Shown here in pieces: positions 1 through 8,723 of a stretch of DNA of 54,601 nt. Origin of the DNA: a bacterium UBP15_UBA6099 (GTDB taxonomy: Bacteria; UBP15; UBA6099); the NCBI GenBank assembly GCA_002435745.1, contig DIWT01000012.1, forward strand, positions 1 through 54,601, in the 5' to 3' direction. The notes below the pieces were generated by a model, which saw nothing but the letters and a program-made list of their open reading frames with translations, did not search any database and had not been told where the DNA came from. Each line of letters starts with the position of its first letter. Positions within the stretch are counted from its first letter, which is position 1. The position numbers were made by a program, and so were the translations under genes.

Positions 1-30
1 TTTCTATTGGCGAATCCGGGTTAAATGATA
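1..30. repeat. Left-edge remnant of dispersed repeat family B
   Basis: The first bases contain a GGCGAATCCGGGTT-type stretch preceded by CTATT. It matches the end of the longer repeat seen near 11.85 kb and, inverted, near 54.42 kb. The window therefore probably starts inside the terminal part of another copy of that repeat. Only the last part is visible, so this is a modest-confidence call. Confidence 0.45.
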
Positions 31-60
31 GTTCCCATTAGCTATTGGGGGGGAAAGCAT

Positions 61-88
61 CATGCACAAAGAAAAACCTTTGTGCATG
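61..88. repeat. Perfect 11-bp inverted repeat
   Basis: CATGCACAAAG (61-71) and its exact complement CTTTGTGCATG (78-88) enclose a six-base A-rich loop. No T-run follows on either strand, so it is not a classical terminator. It lies between the repeat remnant and the terminator of the thiolase gene. It may be an RNA hairpin or a binding site; no function is assigned. Confidence 0.5.
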
Positions 89-138
89 GCACACTTGGCA
101 GTGGGTAGAATCATCTAATAACATTTATAAGCCGAAAT

Positions 139-169
139 AAAACGCCGTCCCTTGCGGGACGGCGTTTTT
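139..169. terminator. Strong bidirectional rho-independent terminator after the thiolase gene
   Basis: A perfect 13-bp stem, AAAACGCCGTCCC (139-151) with GGGACGGCGTTTT (156-168), closes a TTGC loop. It is T-rich on both strands. It lies about 70 bp beyond the thiolase stop codon on the minus strand, the expected place to end the fad transcript. Confidence 0.85.
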
Positions 170-241
170 GATTCGTTGCGATCCGCGCTCTGACGCGTCC
201 GCGTCGCTCAGGGAGCGTTCGCGGCGCAAGCGCGGGGATTA

Positions 242-1411
242 TCAATACTCTTCGCGCTCGAAGAGGCCTGCGGCGCCCATTCCGCCGCCGATGCACATGG
301 AGACGACTCCGTACTTCATCTTGCGGTCGTTCAGCGTGTACAGAAGCTGGGTTGAGAGCTTGGCTCCGGTGCAGCCCAGCGGGTGTCCGAGAGCGATGGC
401 TCCGCCGTTGATGTTGACGGTGTCCATGTTAAGCTTCAGTTCGCGGCAGCAGTACGCGGCCTGCGAAGCGAAAGCTTCGTTAATTTCATAGTTATCAATG
501 TCGTCCACTTTCATGCCCGTCTTCTGCATGAGCTTGCGGATGGCATACAGCGGCCCGACGCCCATTTCGTCCGGGTGCGTGCCGATTGTGGAATAGAACC
601 TGAAAGTTGCAAGCGGCTTGCAACCCAGTTCCTTGGCTTTCTCTTTGCTCATAATGACAACCGCGGCGGCTCCGTCGTTCATCGGGGAGGAGTTGCCGGC
701 GGTTACGCTTCCGCCTGTCCTGAAAACGGGTTTCAGTTTGGCGAGGCCTTCGATTGTGGTGTCGGCGCGGGGAGCTTCGTCGACTTTGAATTCGACGGTC
801 TTCCATGTCGCGCCTTTGGCTACGCGGGCTTGTATTGGAACGATCTGTTCCTTATAAACGCCCGATTCGATGGCCTTGACGGCTTTCATGTGGCTGTTAT
901 ACGCGAACTCGTCCTGAGCCTCGCGTGTTATGCCGTAGCGGGAGGCCACATTCTCGGCGGTGATGCCCATCGGGCAGTACGCTTCCGGGAATTCAGCGGC
1001 AAGTTTCAGGTTCAGTTCGGGGATGTAACCGCCCATGGGAACCATTGACATGGATTCGGCTCCGCCGGCGATGACGACATCGTTCCAGCCCGCCATGATG
1101 CGTTCGGCGGCGATGGCGATTGATTCAAGGCCTGAAGAGCAGAATCTGTTGACGGTGACCGCCGCTGATTCGATGGGCAGGCCGGCGGCGAAAGCCGCTA
1201 TTCTAGCCACGTTCATTCCCATCGAAGCTTCCGGCATGGCGCAACCGAGGATTAGGTCTTCGACGATTTCCTTCTTTATTCCCGCGCGCTCGATGGCCGC
1301 GTTTATCGCAACGGCGGCCATGTCGTCGGCGCGCATGTCTTTCAGCGTTCCCTTTTTCGCTCTGCCTATGGCAGTCCGGGCCGCTGATACGATGACAGCT
1401 TCTCTACTCAT
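242..1411 (-). CDS. fadA: Acetyl-CoA acyltransferase (3-ketoacyl-CoA thiolase)
   Basis: 389 aa, the normal length for the thiolase family. It catalyses the last step of beta-oxidation, CoA-dependent cleavage of 3-ketoacyl-CoA to acetyl-CoA and a shortened acyl-CoA, in the cytoplasm. The nucleophile is C91 in VNRFCSSGLESIA. The second catalytic pair is visible as GHPLGCTGAK (His) and the C-terminal CIGGGMGAAGLFER (Cys). The start is ATG with GGAGG seven bases upstream. It lies 39 bp downstream of the FadN-type gene on the same strand, so the two should be cotranscribed and form a functional pair. A strong terminator follows. The family is certain; chain-length preference cannot be read from the sequence. 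Confidence 0.95.
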   Translation of the reverse strand: MSREAVIVSAARTAIGRAKKGTLKDMRADDMAAVAINAAIERAGIKKEIVEDLILGCAMPEASMGMNVARIAAFAAGLPIESAAVTVNRFCSSGLESIAIAAERIMAGWNDVVIAGGAESMSMVPMGGYIPELNLKLAAEFPEAYCPMGITAENVASRYGITREAQDEFAYNSHMKAVKAIESGVYKEQIVPIQARVAKGATWKTVEFKVDEAPRADTTIEGLAKLKPVFRTGGSVTAGNSSPMNDGAAAVVIMSKEKAKELGCKPLATFRFYSTIGTHPDEMGVGPLYAIRKLMQKTGMKVDDIDNYEINEAFASQAAYCCRELKLNMDTVNINGGAIALGHPLGCTGAKLSTQLLYTLNDRKMKYGVVSMCIGGGMGAAGLFEREEY

Positions 1412-1450
1412 ATTGTATCCTCCATTGTAGTCTCGTTATCGCGCCCCGGA

Positions 1451-3943
1451 TTAGTTGCGGAGCGGTTTGTTGTTCTGAAGCATGTACTGCATCCTGTCCT
1501 GCGTCTTCTCAGTGCCGCACAGGCTCACGAAGGCTTCGCGTTCGAGGTCGAGAACGTACTGTTCGTCTACGACCGAACTGCCGGGGATGTCGCCGCCGGT
1601 GAGAATCTTCGCCACCCAGTCGGTGATGAGCGCGTCGTGCTCGCTGATGTAGTTGCCCTGTCTCATCGTCCACACGGCATTCTTGAACGCGGCGTAGTAC
1701 TGGGAGCCGATCATGCGGATGTCCTTGCGAGGAGACTTGGGAGTGTAGCCCGCCTTCACCATTCCGAGCACCATCTGCTTGGCGTCGCTCAACAGATAAT
1801 CCCTGTTGACTGTGATGTGGTCCGTCGGTCGGAAGATGTTGTTCTCGACGGCTTCGTAAGCGTTCATGCAGACTTTGGCCATCGCGATGTTTTCGAACGC
1901 CCTGCGGACGAACGGGAACAGGCTGGGAACGTGCGGGTTGGAGAGAGCGGCCTCGAGGTTGCGCACGAGGTACTCTTTGCAGCCGCCGCCGGCGGGAATG
2001 ACGCCCACGCCGACTTCGACCAGCCCGATGTACGTTTCCGCCGCCGCGCAGACCGCGTCGCCGTGCAGCGTGGCTTCGCAGCCGCCGCCCAGAACCATCT
2101 GGAAGGGAGCGGTCACGACCGGGAACGGGGCGTACTTCAGAAGCATGTTGGCGTCTTGGAACGTCTTGCTGGCCAGTTCGACATTCGCCCAGTTCTTGTT
2201 GCGGGATTCCATGAGAAGCATAAGCAGGTTTGCGCCGACGGAGAAATTCGTGCCTTCGTTGCCGACGACCACGCCGCTGAAACCTTTTTCCTGCACGACA
2301 TCGATGGTCTTCATCATCATGGCGATGATGTCGGCGTCGATCGGGTTCATGCCCTTGTAGGAGTGGAACTCGAGGAGGGCCACGCCGTCGCCCATGTCAT
2401 ATATGCTGGCTCCGGCGTTCTTTTCAATCTCGTTGCCGCGGTCTTTGAGGTCCGCGATTTTGATCTTGAGAGAAGCCGGGTCGGCAACCGTGGCGATCGC
2501 GCCCTGCAAGCGGGCCACCAGATTGTCCTCGTTGAGAGTTAGCGCCGTTAGCGGAGCCTCTTTATATTTGAGGTCCTTGGCGCAGAAGTACATCTTCTTA
2601 AGGCCGACTTTTTTGTAGAAACCGCCCGCCTTCGCCGCCTTATCCAGCAGTTCGGGAACGGCCACTCCGTCGTCCTTCATGCGTTTGACGATGTCTTTCA
2701 GCCCGATCGCGTCGGCGGTCTCGAACGGACCGGCGTCCCACGCGAATCCCCACTTCATGGCGTTGTCGATATTGACGACGTCGTCGGCGATTTCGGGAAT
2801 CCTGTTGCAGGAGTAGATGGTCACGTCGCGGAGAACTTTCCACGCGAACGCGGAGGCCTTGTCGTCGCCGGCGAGGAGCGCTTTCACCTTTTCGGCCGGG
2901 GTGTCTTTCTTCTTCGTGCCCTTCACGGAAGCAAAGTCGGGCTTGATGCTCGGAATGTACTCGCCGGTTTTGTAATCGACGACTTCGAACATCTTCTTGC
3001 CGTCCGGGCCTTTGCCTTTCTTGTAGAAGCCCTGTTTGGACTTGTTGCCGAGCCAGCCTTTTTTCACCATCTCGTTGATCCAAGCCGGCACGTTGAACAC
3101 GTCGCGCTCTTCGTCGTTCGGGCAAAGGTTGTAAACGCTCATGGACACATGGCAGAAGGTGTCCAGCCCGACGAGGTCGGCGGTGCGGAAAGCGGCGCTT
3201 TTCGGGCGGCCCATCGGCGGGCCGGCGATAGCGTCGATCTCGTCTATTCTCAGTTCCATCGCTTCCATGTGGGCGATGGTCTTCATGATGGCGTACATGC
3301 CGATTCTGTTTGCCACGAAGTTCGGCGTGTCTTTGCCGTACACGATGCCTTTGCCGAGGACGCGCTCGCCGAACTCGGCCATGCGGTCCATAATCTTCTT
3401 GTCCGTCAGTTCGCCGGGGATGATTTCCAGAAGCTTCATGTGGCGAACCGGATTGAAGAAGTGCGTGACGAAGAAGTGCTTCTTCATCTCGGCGGGCATA
3501 TCCTTCGACATCTCGGTGATCGGCAACCCGGAGGTGTTCGATGTCACTAACATGCCGGGCTTCCAGTATTTGGCGACCTGTTTGAAGACACCCTGCTTAA
3601 TCTTCATGTCTTCCTTGACGACCTCGATCACCCAGTCGCAATCGGCGATCTTTTCCATGTCGTCCTCGAAGTTGCCGATCTGAATCAGAGCGGCGCTGCT
3701 CTTGACGTACAGAGGAGCCATCGGCTGCTTCGCCTTCAGAGCCACGGCCATCGCTCCGGCCGACAGCTTGTTGCGAAACGCCGGATCGGTCTTCTTAACG
3801 CCTTTCGCCTTTTCCTCGTCCGATAGCGGCAGCACGATGTCCAACATCAAGCTGGGTATCCCGCAGTTCGCGAGGTGACACGCTATAGCGCATCCCATCA
3901 CTCCCGAACCGAGGACCGCTACCTTTTTGATCTGTTTGCTCAT
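1451..3943 (-). CDS. fadN: Bifunctional 3-hydroxyacyl-CoA dehydrogenase / enoyl-CoA hydratase (FadN type)
   Basis: 830 aa. The NAD-binding Rossmann motif VLGSGVMGCAIACHL is at residues 10-24, followed by the 3-hydroxyacyl-CoA dehydrogenase domains to about residue 430. A crotonase-like enoyl-CoA hydratase domain occupies the C-terminal part (FHSYKGMNPIDAD and LGGGCEATLHGDA regions). Dehydrogenase before hydratase is the FadN order, opposite to E. coli FadB/FadJ. It catalyses the hydration and NAD-dependent oxidation steps of beta-oxidation and hands its product to the adjacent thiolase. The ATG start has GGAGG six bases upstream. A 16-nt palindrome lies just upstream and a CRP-like palindrome about 190 bp upstream, so expression may respond to carbon source or acyl-CoA. 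Confidence 0.93.
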   Translation of the reverse strand: MSKQIKKVAVLGSGVMGCAIACHLANCGIPSLMLDIVLPLSDEEKAKGVKKTDPAFRNKLSAGAMAVALKAKQPMAPLYVKSSAALIQIGNFEDDMEKIADCDWVIEVVKEDMKIKQGVFKQVAKYWKPGMLVTSNTSGLPITEMSKDMPAEMKKHFFVTHFFNPVRHMKLLEIIPGELTDKKIMDRMAEFGERVLGKGIVYGKDTPNFVANRIGMYAIMKTIAHMEAMELRIDEIDAIAGPPMGRPKSAAFRTADLVGLDTFCHVSMSVYNLCPNDEERDVFNVPAWINEMVKKGWLGNKSKQGFYKKGKGPDGKKMFEVVDYKTGEYIPSIKPDFASVKGTKKKDTPAEKVKALLAGDDKASAFAWKVLRDVTIYSCNRIPEIADDVVNIDNAMKWGFAWDAGPFETADAIGLKDIVKRMKDDGVAVPELLDKAAKAGGFYKKVGLKKMYFCAKDLKYKEAPLTALTLNEDNLVARLQGAIATVADPASLKIKIADLKDRGNEIEKNAGASIYDMGDGVALLEFHSYKGMNPIDADIIAMMMKTIDVVQEKGFSGVVVGNEGTNFSVGANLLMLLMESRNKNWANVELASKTFQDANMLLKYAPFPVVTAPFQMVLGGGCEATLHGDAVCAAAETYIGLVEVGVGVIPAGGGCKEYLVRNLEAALSNPHVPSLFPFVRRAFENIAMAKVCMNAYEAVENNIFRPTDHITVNRDYLLSDAKQMVLGMVKAGYTPKSPRKDIRMIGSQYYAAFKNAVWTMRQGNYISEHDALITDWVAKILTGGDIPGSSVVDEQYVLDLEREAFVSLCGTEKTQDRMQYMLQNNKPLRN

Positions 3944-3974
3944 ACGCGTCCTCCCTAAGAATATTTGTTTCTAT

Positions 3975-3990
3975 ATTTAATTGATTAAAT
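3975..3990. promoter_or_regulatory. 16-nt AT-rich palindrome upstream of fadN (possible operator)
   Basis: ATTTAAT and ATTAAAT flank a TG centre, forming a perfect palindrome 32-47 bp before the fadN ATG in the AT-rich stretch that must hold its promoter. This size and place suit a dimeric repressor such as a TetR- or GntR-type fatty-acid regulator. No regulator gene is present in the window, so the identity is inference, and AT-rich palindromes can arise by chance. Confidence 0.35.
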
Positions 3991-4129
3991 CCTTAATTAT
4001 CCGCCGCCGCGACCGCCTAACCCCTGTTTGCCCCCCCATCGGCGGACTATCATCATAATTGACCTTCTTCATTCTGTAAAGCGGTTGTTTTTCTTCCGGA
4101 TTCCGGCCCCGAAATCCCGCCGAAATCAT

Positions 4130-4145
4130 TGTGAAATATATCACA
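4130..4145. promoter_or_regulatory. CRP/FNR-family-like site, TGTGA-N6-TCACA
   Basis: TGTGA (4130-4134), the six-base spacer AATATA and TCACA (4141-4145) form the exact consensus half-site arrangement of an E. coli CRP site. It lies about 190 bp upstream of fadN, in the 437-bp gap between fadN and the radical SAM gene that ends at 4381. The match is exact, but the distance to the start is long for a simple activator. The rest of the gap holds no gene I can support. Confidence 0.5.
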
Positions 4146-4380
4146 TGTCCGCGTCATTGTATATGCCCCCCCTCTCCCGTGTCAAGAATTACTTTTATTG
4201 CTCCGCAATCTCTTTTTTCCTCTCAAAAAAATATCCTCGTCCGTTTTTCAGCGCAAGACTCCAAAGCCGCGCTTCTATGCCGTCAGCCAAAGAAAATTAT
4301 CTTTTTTTAATAGGGCTATAAGAAATTGTCGATTGAGATTCGGCGTCAAAAAACGCCGGCATGAAGCGCGTCGTCGCCGC

Positions 4381-5793
4381 TTATTTCAGGAACAATAGCG
4401 CAGCCATTCCTTTAACATGAGACGCGAATTCGGTAAACGTCCTGATTCTCGACAGCCGTCTGACGATGTGCGAAACGCGCAGATAAAAGGATTTATAGCT
4501 TCTGCTCAGGAATTCGGAATATTCGCGGGGGCTTGCTCCGTCCGGCAGATAGACAATATTTGAGGCGTCCGTGTCGCTCCAGTTCTCTTCGTAGTCGAAA
4601 GAGCGCCCCGCGCGCGCAAGCTCGGCGTGTATCTTTGTTCCGGGAAACGGCACGAATTTGTTGAAGTGCGCGAAATCAACGTTCAGTTTCTTTGCGAACA
4701 TTACGGTTCGCCACATCTCGTCCATCGTCTCGCCGGGTGTGCCGACAATGAAATCTGCCCTGACTCTAAGTCCGACGGCGAGTGCGGCGCGGACTGCGCG
4801 CTCTGACATCTCCGTTGTCGTGTGTTTGCGCAGCTTTTTCAGGACGCGGTCGCTGCCCGACTCCAGCCCGAACAGAACCTGCCAACAGCCTGCGCGTCTG
4901 AAAAGCTTCATAAGCGCCGGGTCGGCGGCTTTCGCGCTTATGTTGCACGTCCACGGCGTCCGCGCCTTCCGCGCTATCATCATCTCCGCAATCGTCTCCG
5001 CCCGCTCCCTGTCTATCGCTATGTCGTCGTCGAAAAACCTTATCTCTTTCGCCCCATGTTTGCTGACGGACTCCCCCATCTCCGTCATCACGTATTCGGG
5101 GCTGTGCGCCCTGTATGTCGCCCCGAACACAGCGCGATCGCAGAAAGCGCATCCGTACGGACATCCTCTCGACGTTATCATCACCGCCAACGGAAACCGC
5201 CTTATGGACGCGGGCGTCGGTCTGTGCGTCCTCAACGGCGGCATGAGGTCTCTGGCGGGAGCCGGGATGCGGTCGAGAGGGTCGATCAACGGCCTCGCGG
5301 GACCGAAGACCACCCCGCCGTCCGCGCGAATCGCCGTCCCGGCCACCCCCTCGAATCCCTCTTTCCGGTCTATCCTTTCGGCAATCTCGCAGATAGTCTC
5401 CTCGCCCTCTCCCACCACGCCGACATCGAACGGATGCCTCAGCATGGTGTCCTCCGGCAGCGCGGACATGTGCGGCCCTCCGGCGATCATCACCGGCCTT
5501 GACCCCGCCTCGCCGAGGGCGTTGAACAATTCCCTGACGCTCCTCATGTGGGGCGTGAAAAGCGAAAGGCCTATGGCATCGGGACGCCACCGCTCCGCCT
5601 CCTCGACAATCCTTTGCACGCTTTCCGGAACAACCGGGTTGTGTATCTTTACCTCGTGCCCTCTCTTTGCCAGAGTCGCCGCCAGATAGCCCAGCCCCAA
5701 CGACGGGATGAAGTTGTCCGCAAACCGCATGCTGTAACTGCTTCCCATATAGGAGCGGTTGTCGACCGTCGGAATGGTTAATAGTATTCTCAC
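4381..5793 (-). CDS. B12-binding-domain radical SAM protein (class B type), pair 1
   Basis: 470 aa. The N-terminal cobalamin-binding-like Rossmann domain spans roughly residues 30-140 (LGLGYLAATLAKRGHEV, GGPHMSALPED, VGEGEETICEI). The radical SAM core follows, with cluster-binding cysteines C211, C215 and C218 in SRGCPYGCAFCDR. A basic helical C-terminus ends the protein. The family includes class B methylases and BchE/hopanoid-type enzymes, but nothing shows the substrate. The start is GTG, with a TATTAT box six bases before it and no good ribosome binding site, suggesting a leaderless mRNA. It is head-to-head with the membrane propeller gene at 6040-7584, a pairing repeated twice more in the window. 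Confidence 0.9.
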   Translation of the reverse strand: MRILLTIPTVDNRSYMGSSYSMRFADNFIPSLGLGYLAATLAKRGHEVKIHNPVVPESVQRIVEEAERWRPDAIGLSLFTPHMRSVRELFNALGEAGSRPVMIAGGPHMSALPEDTMLRHPFDVGVVGEGEETICEIAERIDRKEGFEGVAGTAIRADGGVVFGPARPLIDPLDRIPAPARDLMPPLRTHRPTPASIRRFPLAVMITSRGCPYGCAFCDRAVFGATYRAHSPEYVMTEMGESVSKHGAKEIRFFDDDIAIDRERAETIAEMMIARKARTPWTCNISAKAADPALMKLFRRAGCWQVLFGLESGSDRVLKKLRKHTTTEMSERAVRAALAVGLRVRADFIVGTPGETMDEMWRTVMFAKKLNVDFAHFNKFVPFPGTKIHAELARAGRSFDYEENWSDTDASNIVYLPDGASPREYSEFLSRSYKSFYLRVSHIVRRLSRIRTFTEFASHVKGMAALLFLK

Positions 5794-5799
5794 TCCATG

Positions 5800-5805
5800 A
5801 TAATA
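5800..5805 (-). promoter_or_regulatory. -10 box immediately before the 5793 start (leaderless promoter)
   Basis: TATTAT on the minus strand ends six bases before the GTG start codon. Transcription starting the usual 6-8 bases after a -10 box would begin at or next to the start codon, so no 5' UTR would exist. The same geometry recurs at six other first genes in this window. Confidence 0.45.
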
Positions 5806-5950
5806 TCCCCGCGACGGCCAGCATGTCCATCCCGAATTCGCTCGCGCCCCGCGTCCGACAAAGGATTATCGAGGGTGGACATTCGCATGTTAATATGAGA
5901 AGCTTTGAAAATGGGGTTGAAAATTTGCGTTCTTGTTTTTCACGCTCCTA

Positions 5951-5974
5951 ACCCGCATTTTTAACCAATGCGGA
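5951..5974. repeat. Hairpin repeat A, copy 1
   Basis: The arms CCCGCATT and AATGCGG enclose a loop of the TTTAACC type. The same hairpin, with CCCGCATT / AATGCGGG arms and a TTTCACC loop, recurs near 11.58, 21.01, 41.58 and 52.54 kb. This copy overlaps the first possible ATG (5968) of the downstream gene, so that ATG probably belongs to the repeat. Confidence 0.7.
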
Positions 5975-6039
5975 TAGTTGCCAAGCCGGAAGTCCGGCCG
6001 GAAAATCGGCGCGCTTTGGCGGATTCGCGGGATGTCTCA

Positions 6040-7584
6040 ATGAAGATAGTTCTGACAGTTGTCCAAATAGCCATCGCGATTGCCGTTCTATCGGCGCAAT
6101 TCCTTGTGGTAAGGTTCGAGCGAGACGCGCTGTGGGCTGCCCTCGGAGCCAGCGCCTGCTCCGGGCTTCTTCTCCTGATTCTTCATCGGGCGCTTGCCGA
6201 GCGCGCCGGCTCCAAGCCGGGATTCCGGATTCTCAAAACTTCCGGCGTTGCGCTGCTTTTCTTTCCGGCGATGATGTTTCTCGCTTATTCCTACACTCTC
6301 TTTTACATGTTCGGAGTCAAGCCTGTGGCGTTCGCTGCTGTGGCCGCCGCCGCCGGAACATGGGCGACATCGCGGGGCGCCGCCGCAGCGCCCGTCCTGT
6401 GCCTCATCCCGGCGGTCTGGCTGCTGTCGTTTTATGTCAACATGCCCGCCCTTCTTCCGGAGATTGCCACAGGCCTGATCTCGGTCGCGGCGGTGGCGGC
6501 GATAAAAGTCAGGCTCCGCCTGCCCGCCGCCGCGCGCGCCGCCGCATTCGCCGCATACGCTCTGGTTCTCTATGGCGGATTCTGGTATCTGTCTCCCATG
6601 ACGGTTTTTTCGGACGGCGTTCCCGGCGACGCTGTCGCGAAACACATCGAGCCGCTTGAACGAATGGCCGCCTCCGCGCCTTTCCCTAGAGGGTTCTACG
6701 AAGTTGTGGAAAGCTGCGACGGCTCAATTCTCTTCCTTTCCAACGTTTTTAGCGCTCCGGGCGCTCTGGCATGGAACAGAGCCGGCGGCGAAACCTACGA
6801 ACTGGACTGGCTCGACGGAGCGGCGGAACAACTGACGCTGGACTGCGAAACGAACTCCGCCTTCGTGGGAGAATACAACACGGGCCGAATGATGAGCGTC
6901 GAGGGCGGCTCTCTAATGGGCGCCCGTCGCGCGCTCCCCGCCAAGGTTTTCAAACCCTGCCGGATGGCCCATCTGCCCGGCTCAAACCTTTTTTACGTCA
7001 ACTCCGACTTGGCGACTTTCCCTTGGTTTATCATCGACGGCTCTGGAAACATTCTTCATAAAATCAATATGGGCAACATCGAGGAAATCCTGCCGCTCGA
7101 AGACGATTCCTTCATCGCCGTTTCGGACGGCATGGTCATACGCTCCCGCTTCGACGCCGAACAGGGCGCCCTGCTTACAGTCGCCAAAAAGCCCCTCCCC
7201 GGAGTGGGCCTCAGGTTCGGCCCGCTATACCAGCATCTTGCTGCGGACAGGCTGCGCGGCGACATCTATGTCTCGGACTTCAACACAGGGCAGATATTCC
7301 GCGTCCGGCTGTCCGACCTCCGCGCCACAAAACTCGGCGCATACGGCCGGGGCCTCAGACACATGACGTTCGCTTCGAGCCGGGGCCTGCTCGCCGCGGG
7401 CAACTACATCACAGGCGAACTGCTCCTCATAAACGGAAGCGACGGCTCGGTGGTTTACTCTAAAAACATCGGTTCGCGGCTCCGGGGCGTGACTCTGTCC
7501 AGAGACGGCGAGAGGATATACGCGGCGTCCCGCGCGGGGGTGTTCGAGTTGTCATTGGAAAAAGCCGTCTCGGCGGCCCGGTGA
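6040..7584 (+). CDS. Polytopic membrane protein with C-terminal YVTN/NHL-like beta-propeller, pair 1
   Basis: 514 aa from ATG 6040. A longer reading from 5968 is open, but its first 24 codons begin inside hairpin repeat A and look non-coding. About seven hydrophobic segments fill the first 200 residues (IVLTVVQIAIAIAVLSAQF, AAFAAYALVLYGGFWYLSP and others). A soluble region of about 300 residues with repeating strand patterns follows, typical of YVTN/NHL-like propellers, and ends in AASRAGVFELSLEK. The membrane-plus-propeller plan and the ending (A-S/T-x-x-G-V-F/Y) are shared with 21200-23704 and 23723-25189, so the three are probable paralogues. It is divergent from the radical SAM gene ending at 4381. 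The catalytic role is unknown; an envelope sensor or scaffold is a guess. Confidence 0.75.
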   Translation: MKIVLTVVQIAIAIAVLSAQFLVVRFERDALWAALGASACSGLLLLILHRALAERAGSKPGFRILKTSGVALLFFPAMMFLAYSYTLFYMFGVKPVAFAAVAAAAGTWATSRGAAAAPVLCLIPAVWLLSFYVNMPALLPEIATGLISVAAVAAIKVRLRLPAAARAAAFAAYALVLYGGFWYLSPMTVFSDGVPGDAVAKHIEPLERMAASAPFPRGFYEVVESCDGSILFLSNVFSAPGALAWNRAGGETYELDWLDGAAEQLTLDCETNSAFVGEYNTGRMMSVEGGSLMGARRALPAKVFKPCRMAHLPGSNLFYVNSDLATFPWFIIDGSGNILHKINMGNIEEILPLEDDSFIAVSDGMVIRSRFDAEQGALLTVAKKPLPGVGLRFGPLYQHLAADRLRGDIYVSDFNTGQIFRVRLSDLRATKLGAYGRGLRHMTFASSRGLLAAGNYITGELLLINGSDGSVVYSKNIGSRLRGVTLSRDGERIYAASRAGVFELSLEKAVSAAR

Positions 7585-7600
7585 CGCGATTTCTCGCGTC
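7583..7600. terminator. Hairpin between convergent genes
   Basis: GACGCGA and TCGCGTC pair perfectly around a TTTC loop, in the 27-bp gap between two convergent genes. There is no T-run, so it is at best a weak or RNA-protecting structure serving both 3' ends. Confidence 0.35.
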
Positions 7601-7611
7601 CGTCCGCCCTC

Positions 7612-8691
7612 TCACGCTCCGCCGTGCATCCTGATTTCGCCATACACCTCAAACGGCCTGCCGACCGCGTGCGTCAGCCGCATCCTCTCGCTCGTCTCCG
7701 CGCTCCCGCAGTCGAAACACTTCGCCTCGCACTCCTTTACGTCCCTCAGCCGCGACCTGAATTCTTCCGAATCCATTATTTCTTCTATTGTTTTTTCTCT
7801 TAAATTCAATCCTGTGTCATATTCATAGCACGGCATGACGTTTCCCGCCGGGTCGATGACGACCCACAGGAACCCCGCGTAGCAAGGAACCCTCCCGCGC
7901 CCTTCGTAAGCCAGATGGATGTTGTCTATGAAATGCCTCGTGTTCGAGCGGACATGCAGCGAGTCGAGCTTTCCGGCAATCCTCCTGAGAGTCGATTTGA
8001 CGCCCTCGATGTCCTTCGGGATAAGCGGCTCCAGAGCCTCTTCCGTCATTGATTTGTGCTGCGGCAGCCTGTTCACAGGAGTGAATTGTATCTTGTCCGC
8101 TTTCATCCCGGCGAAGAAGTCCGCGATGTCTTCCATCTCCGATTCGTTCAGGCTCGAAACAGCGACGTTTATCCCGACCGGCACGGGACGTTTCAGCGAC
8201 TTGAAACTCTCGACCGCCGAAACAACCCTGTCGAACCCGTCGGTGTTTCTTATGAGGCGGTATTTCTCCGGCGCGCAGTGGTCGCAGGAAATATAAATCA
8301 TGGACAGTCCGGCGTCCGCGAGCGACGCGGCGCGCTCCGGGGTTATCGAAAGCCCGTTGGAATTGACGTGCGCGGATATCCCCTCGCGGCGAAATGCCCG
8401 AATGATTTCTTCGAGGTCGGGCCTCAGCGTCGGCTCGCCACCGCCGAATGAAACAATGCGGGCGCGCTTCCGGGCGAGCGCCGGCGCGAGCGCCGTTATC
8501 TCTCCCGTCGAAAGCTCGTCCTCGGCTCTGGCCGCGCCGTCCCTGAACGCGCACATGACGCACGCGGAGTCGCAGCGCCTCGTGATGTCGAAATAGACCA
8601 GAGGAATCTGCGCGGGCGGCGTCCCGGCTCGCCTCGCGGCGCGCACGCTGAAATACGTTCGCGCCGCGTCTGCCATATTGACAATCGTCAT
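7612..8691 (-). CDS. Radical SAM/SPASM protein
   Basis: 359 aa. Cluster-binding cysteines C40, C44 and C47 lie in DITRRCDSACVMC, the CxxxCxxC of the AdoMet radical family. The C-terminal third holds further cysteines (VPCYAGF, VMPCYEYD, KECEAKCFDCG) in a SPASM-like auxiliary cluster arrangement. SPASM enzymes modify peptides, protein side chains or small molecules; the substrate is unknown here. An upstream extension to 8967 is open, but it is only the antisense-type shadow of the aminotransferase gene, so the start is ATG 8691. It is last of three same-strand genes, 32 bp after the aminotransferase, and probably acts with it. Confidence 0.88.
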   Translation of the reverse strand: MTIVNMADAARTYFSVRAARRAGTPPAQIPLVYFDITRRCDSACVMCAFRDGAARAEDELSTGEITALAPALARKRARIVSFGGGEPTLRPDLEEIIRAFRREGISAHVNSNGLSITPERAASLADAGLSMIYISCDHCAPEKYRLIRNTDGFDRVVSAVESFKSLKRPVPVGINVAVSSLNESEMEDIADFFAGMKADKIQFTPVNRLPQHKSMTEEALEPLIPKDIEGVKSTLRRIAGKLDSLHVRSNTRHFIDNIHLAYEGRGRVPCYAGFLWVVIDPAGNVMPCYEYDTGLNLREKTIEEIMDSEEFRSRLRDVKECEAKCFDCGSAETSERMRLTHAVGRPFEVYGEIRMHGGA

Positions 8692-8723
8692 ATCTTTTTC
8701 AACCGGGCGGTTAGCGTTCGTCT

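Noticed and set aside
4766..5830. Long overlapping reading frames antisense or out of frame to the first radical SAM gene (up to 354 aa)
   Set aside because: GC-rich DNA leaves shadow frames open; they are rich in R, G and A, lack motifs and overlap a gene with clear catalytic residues.
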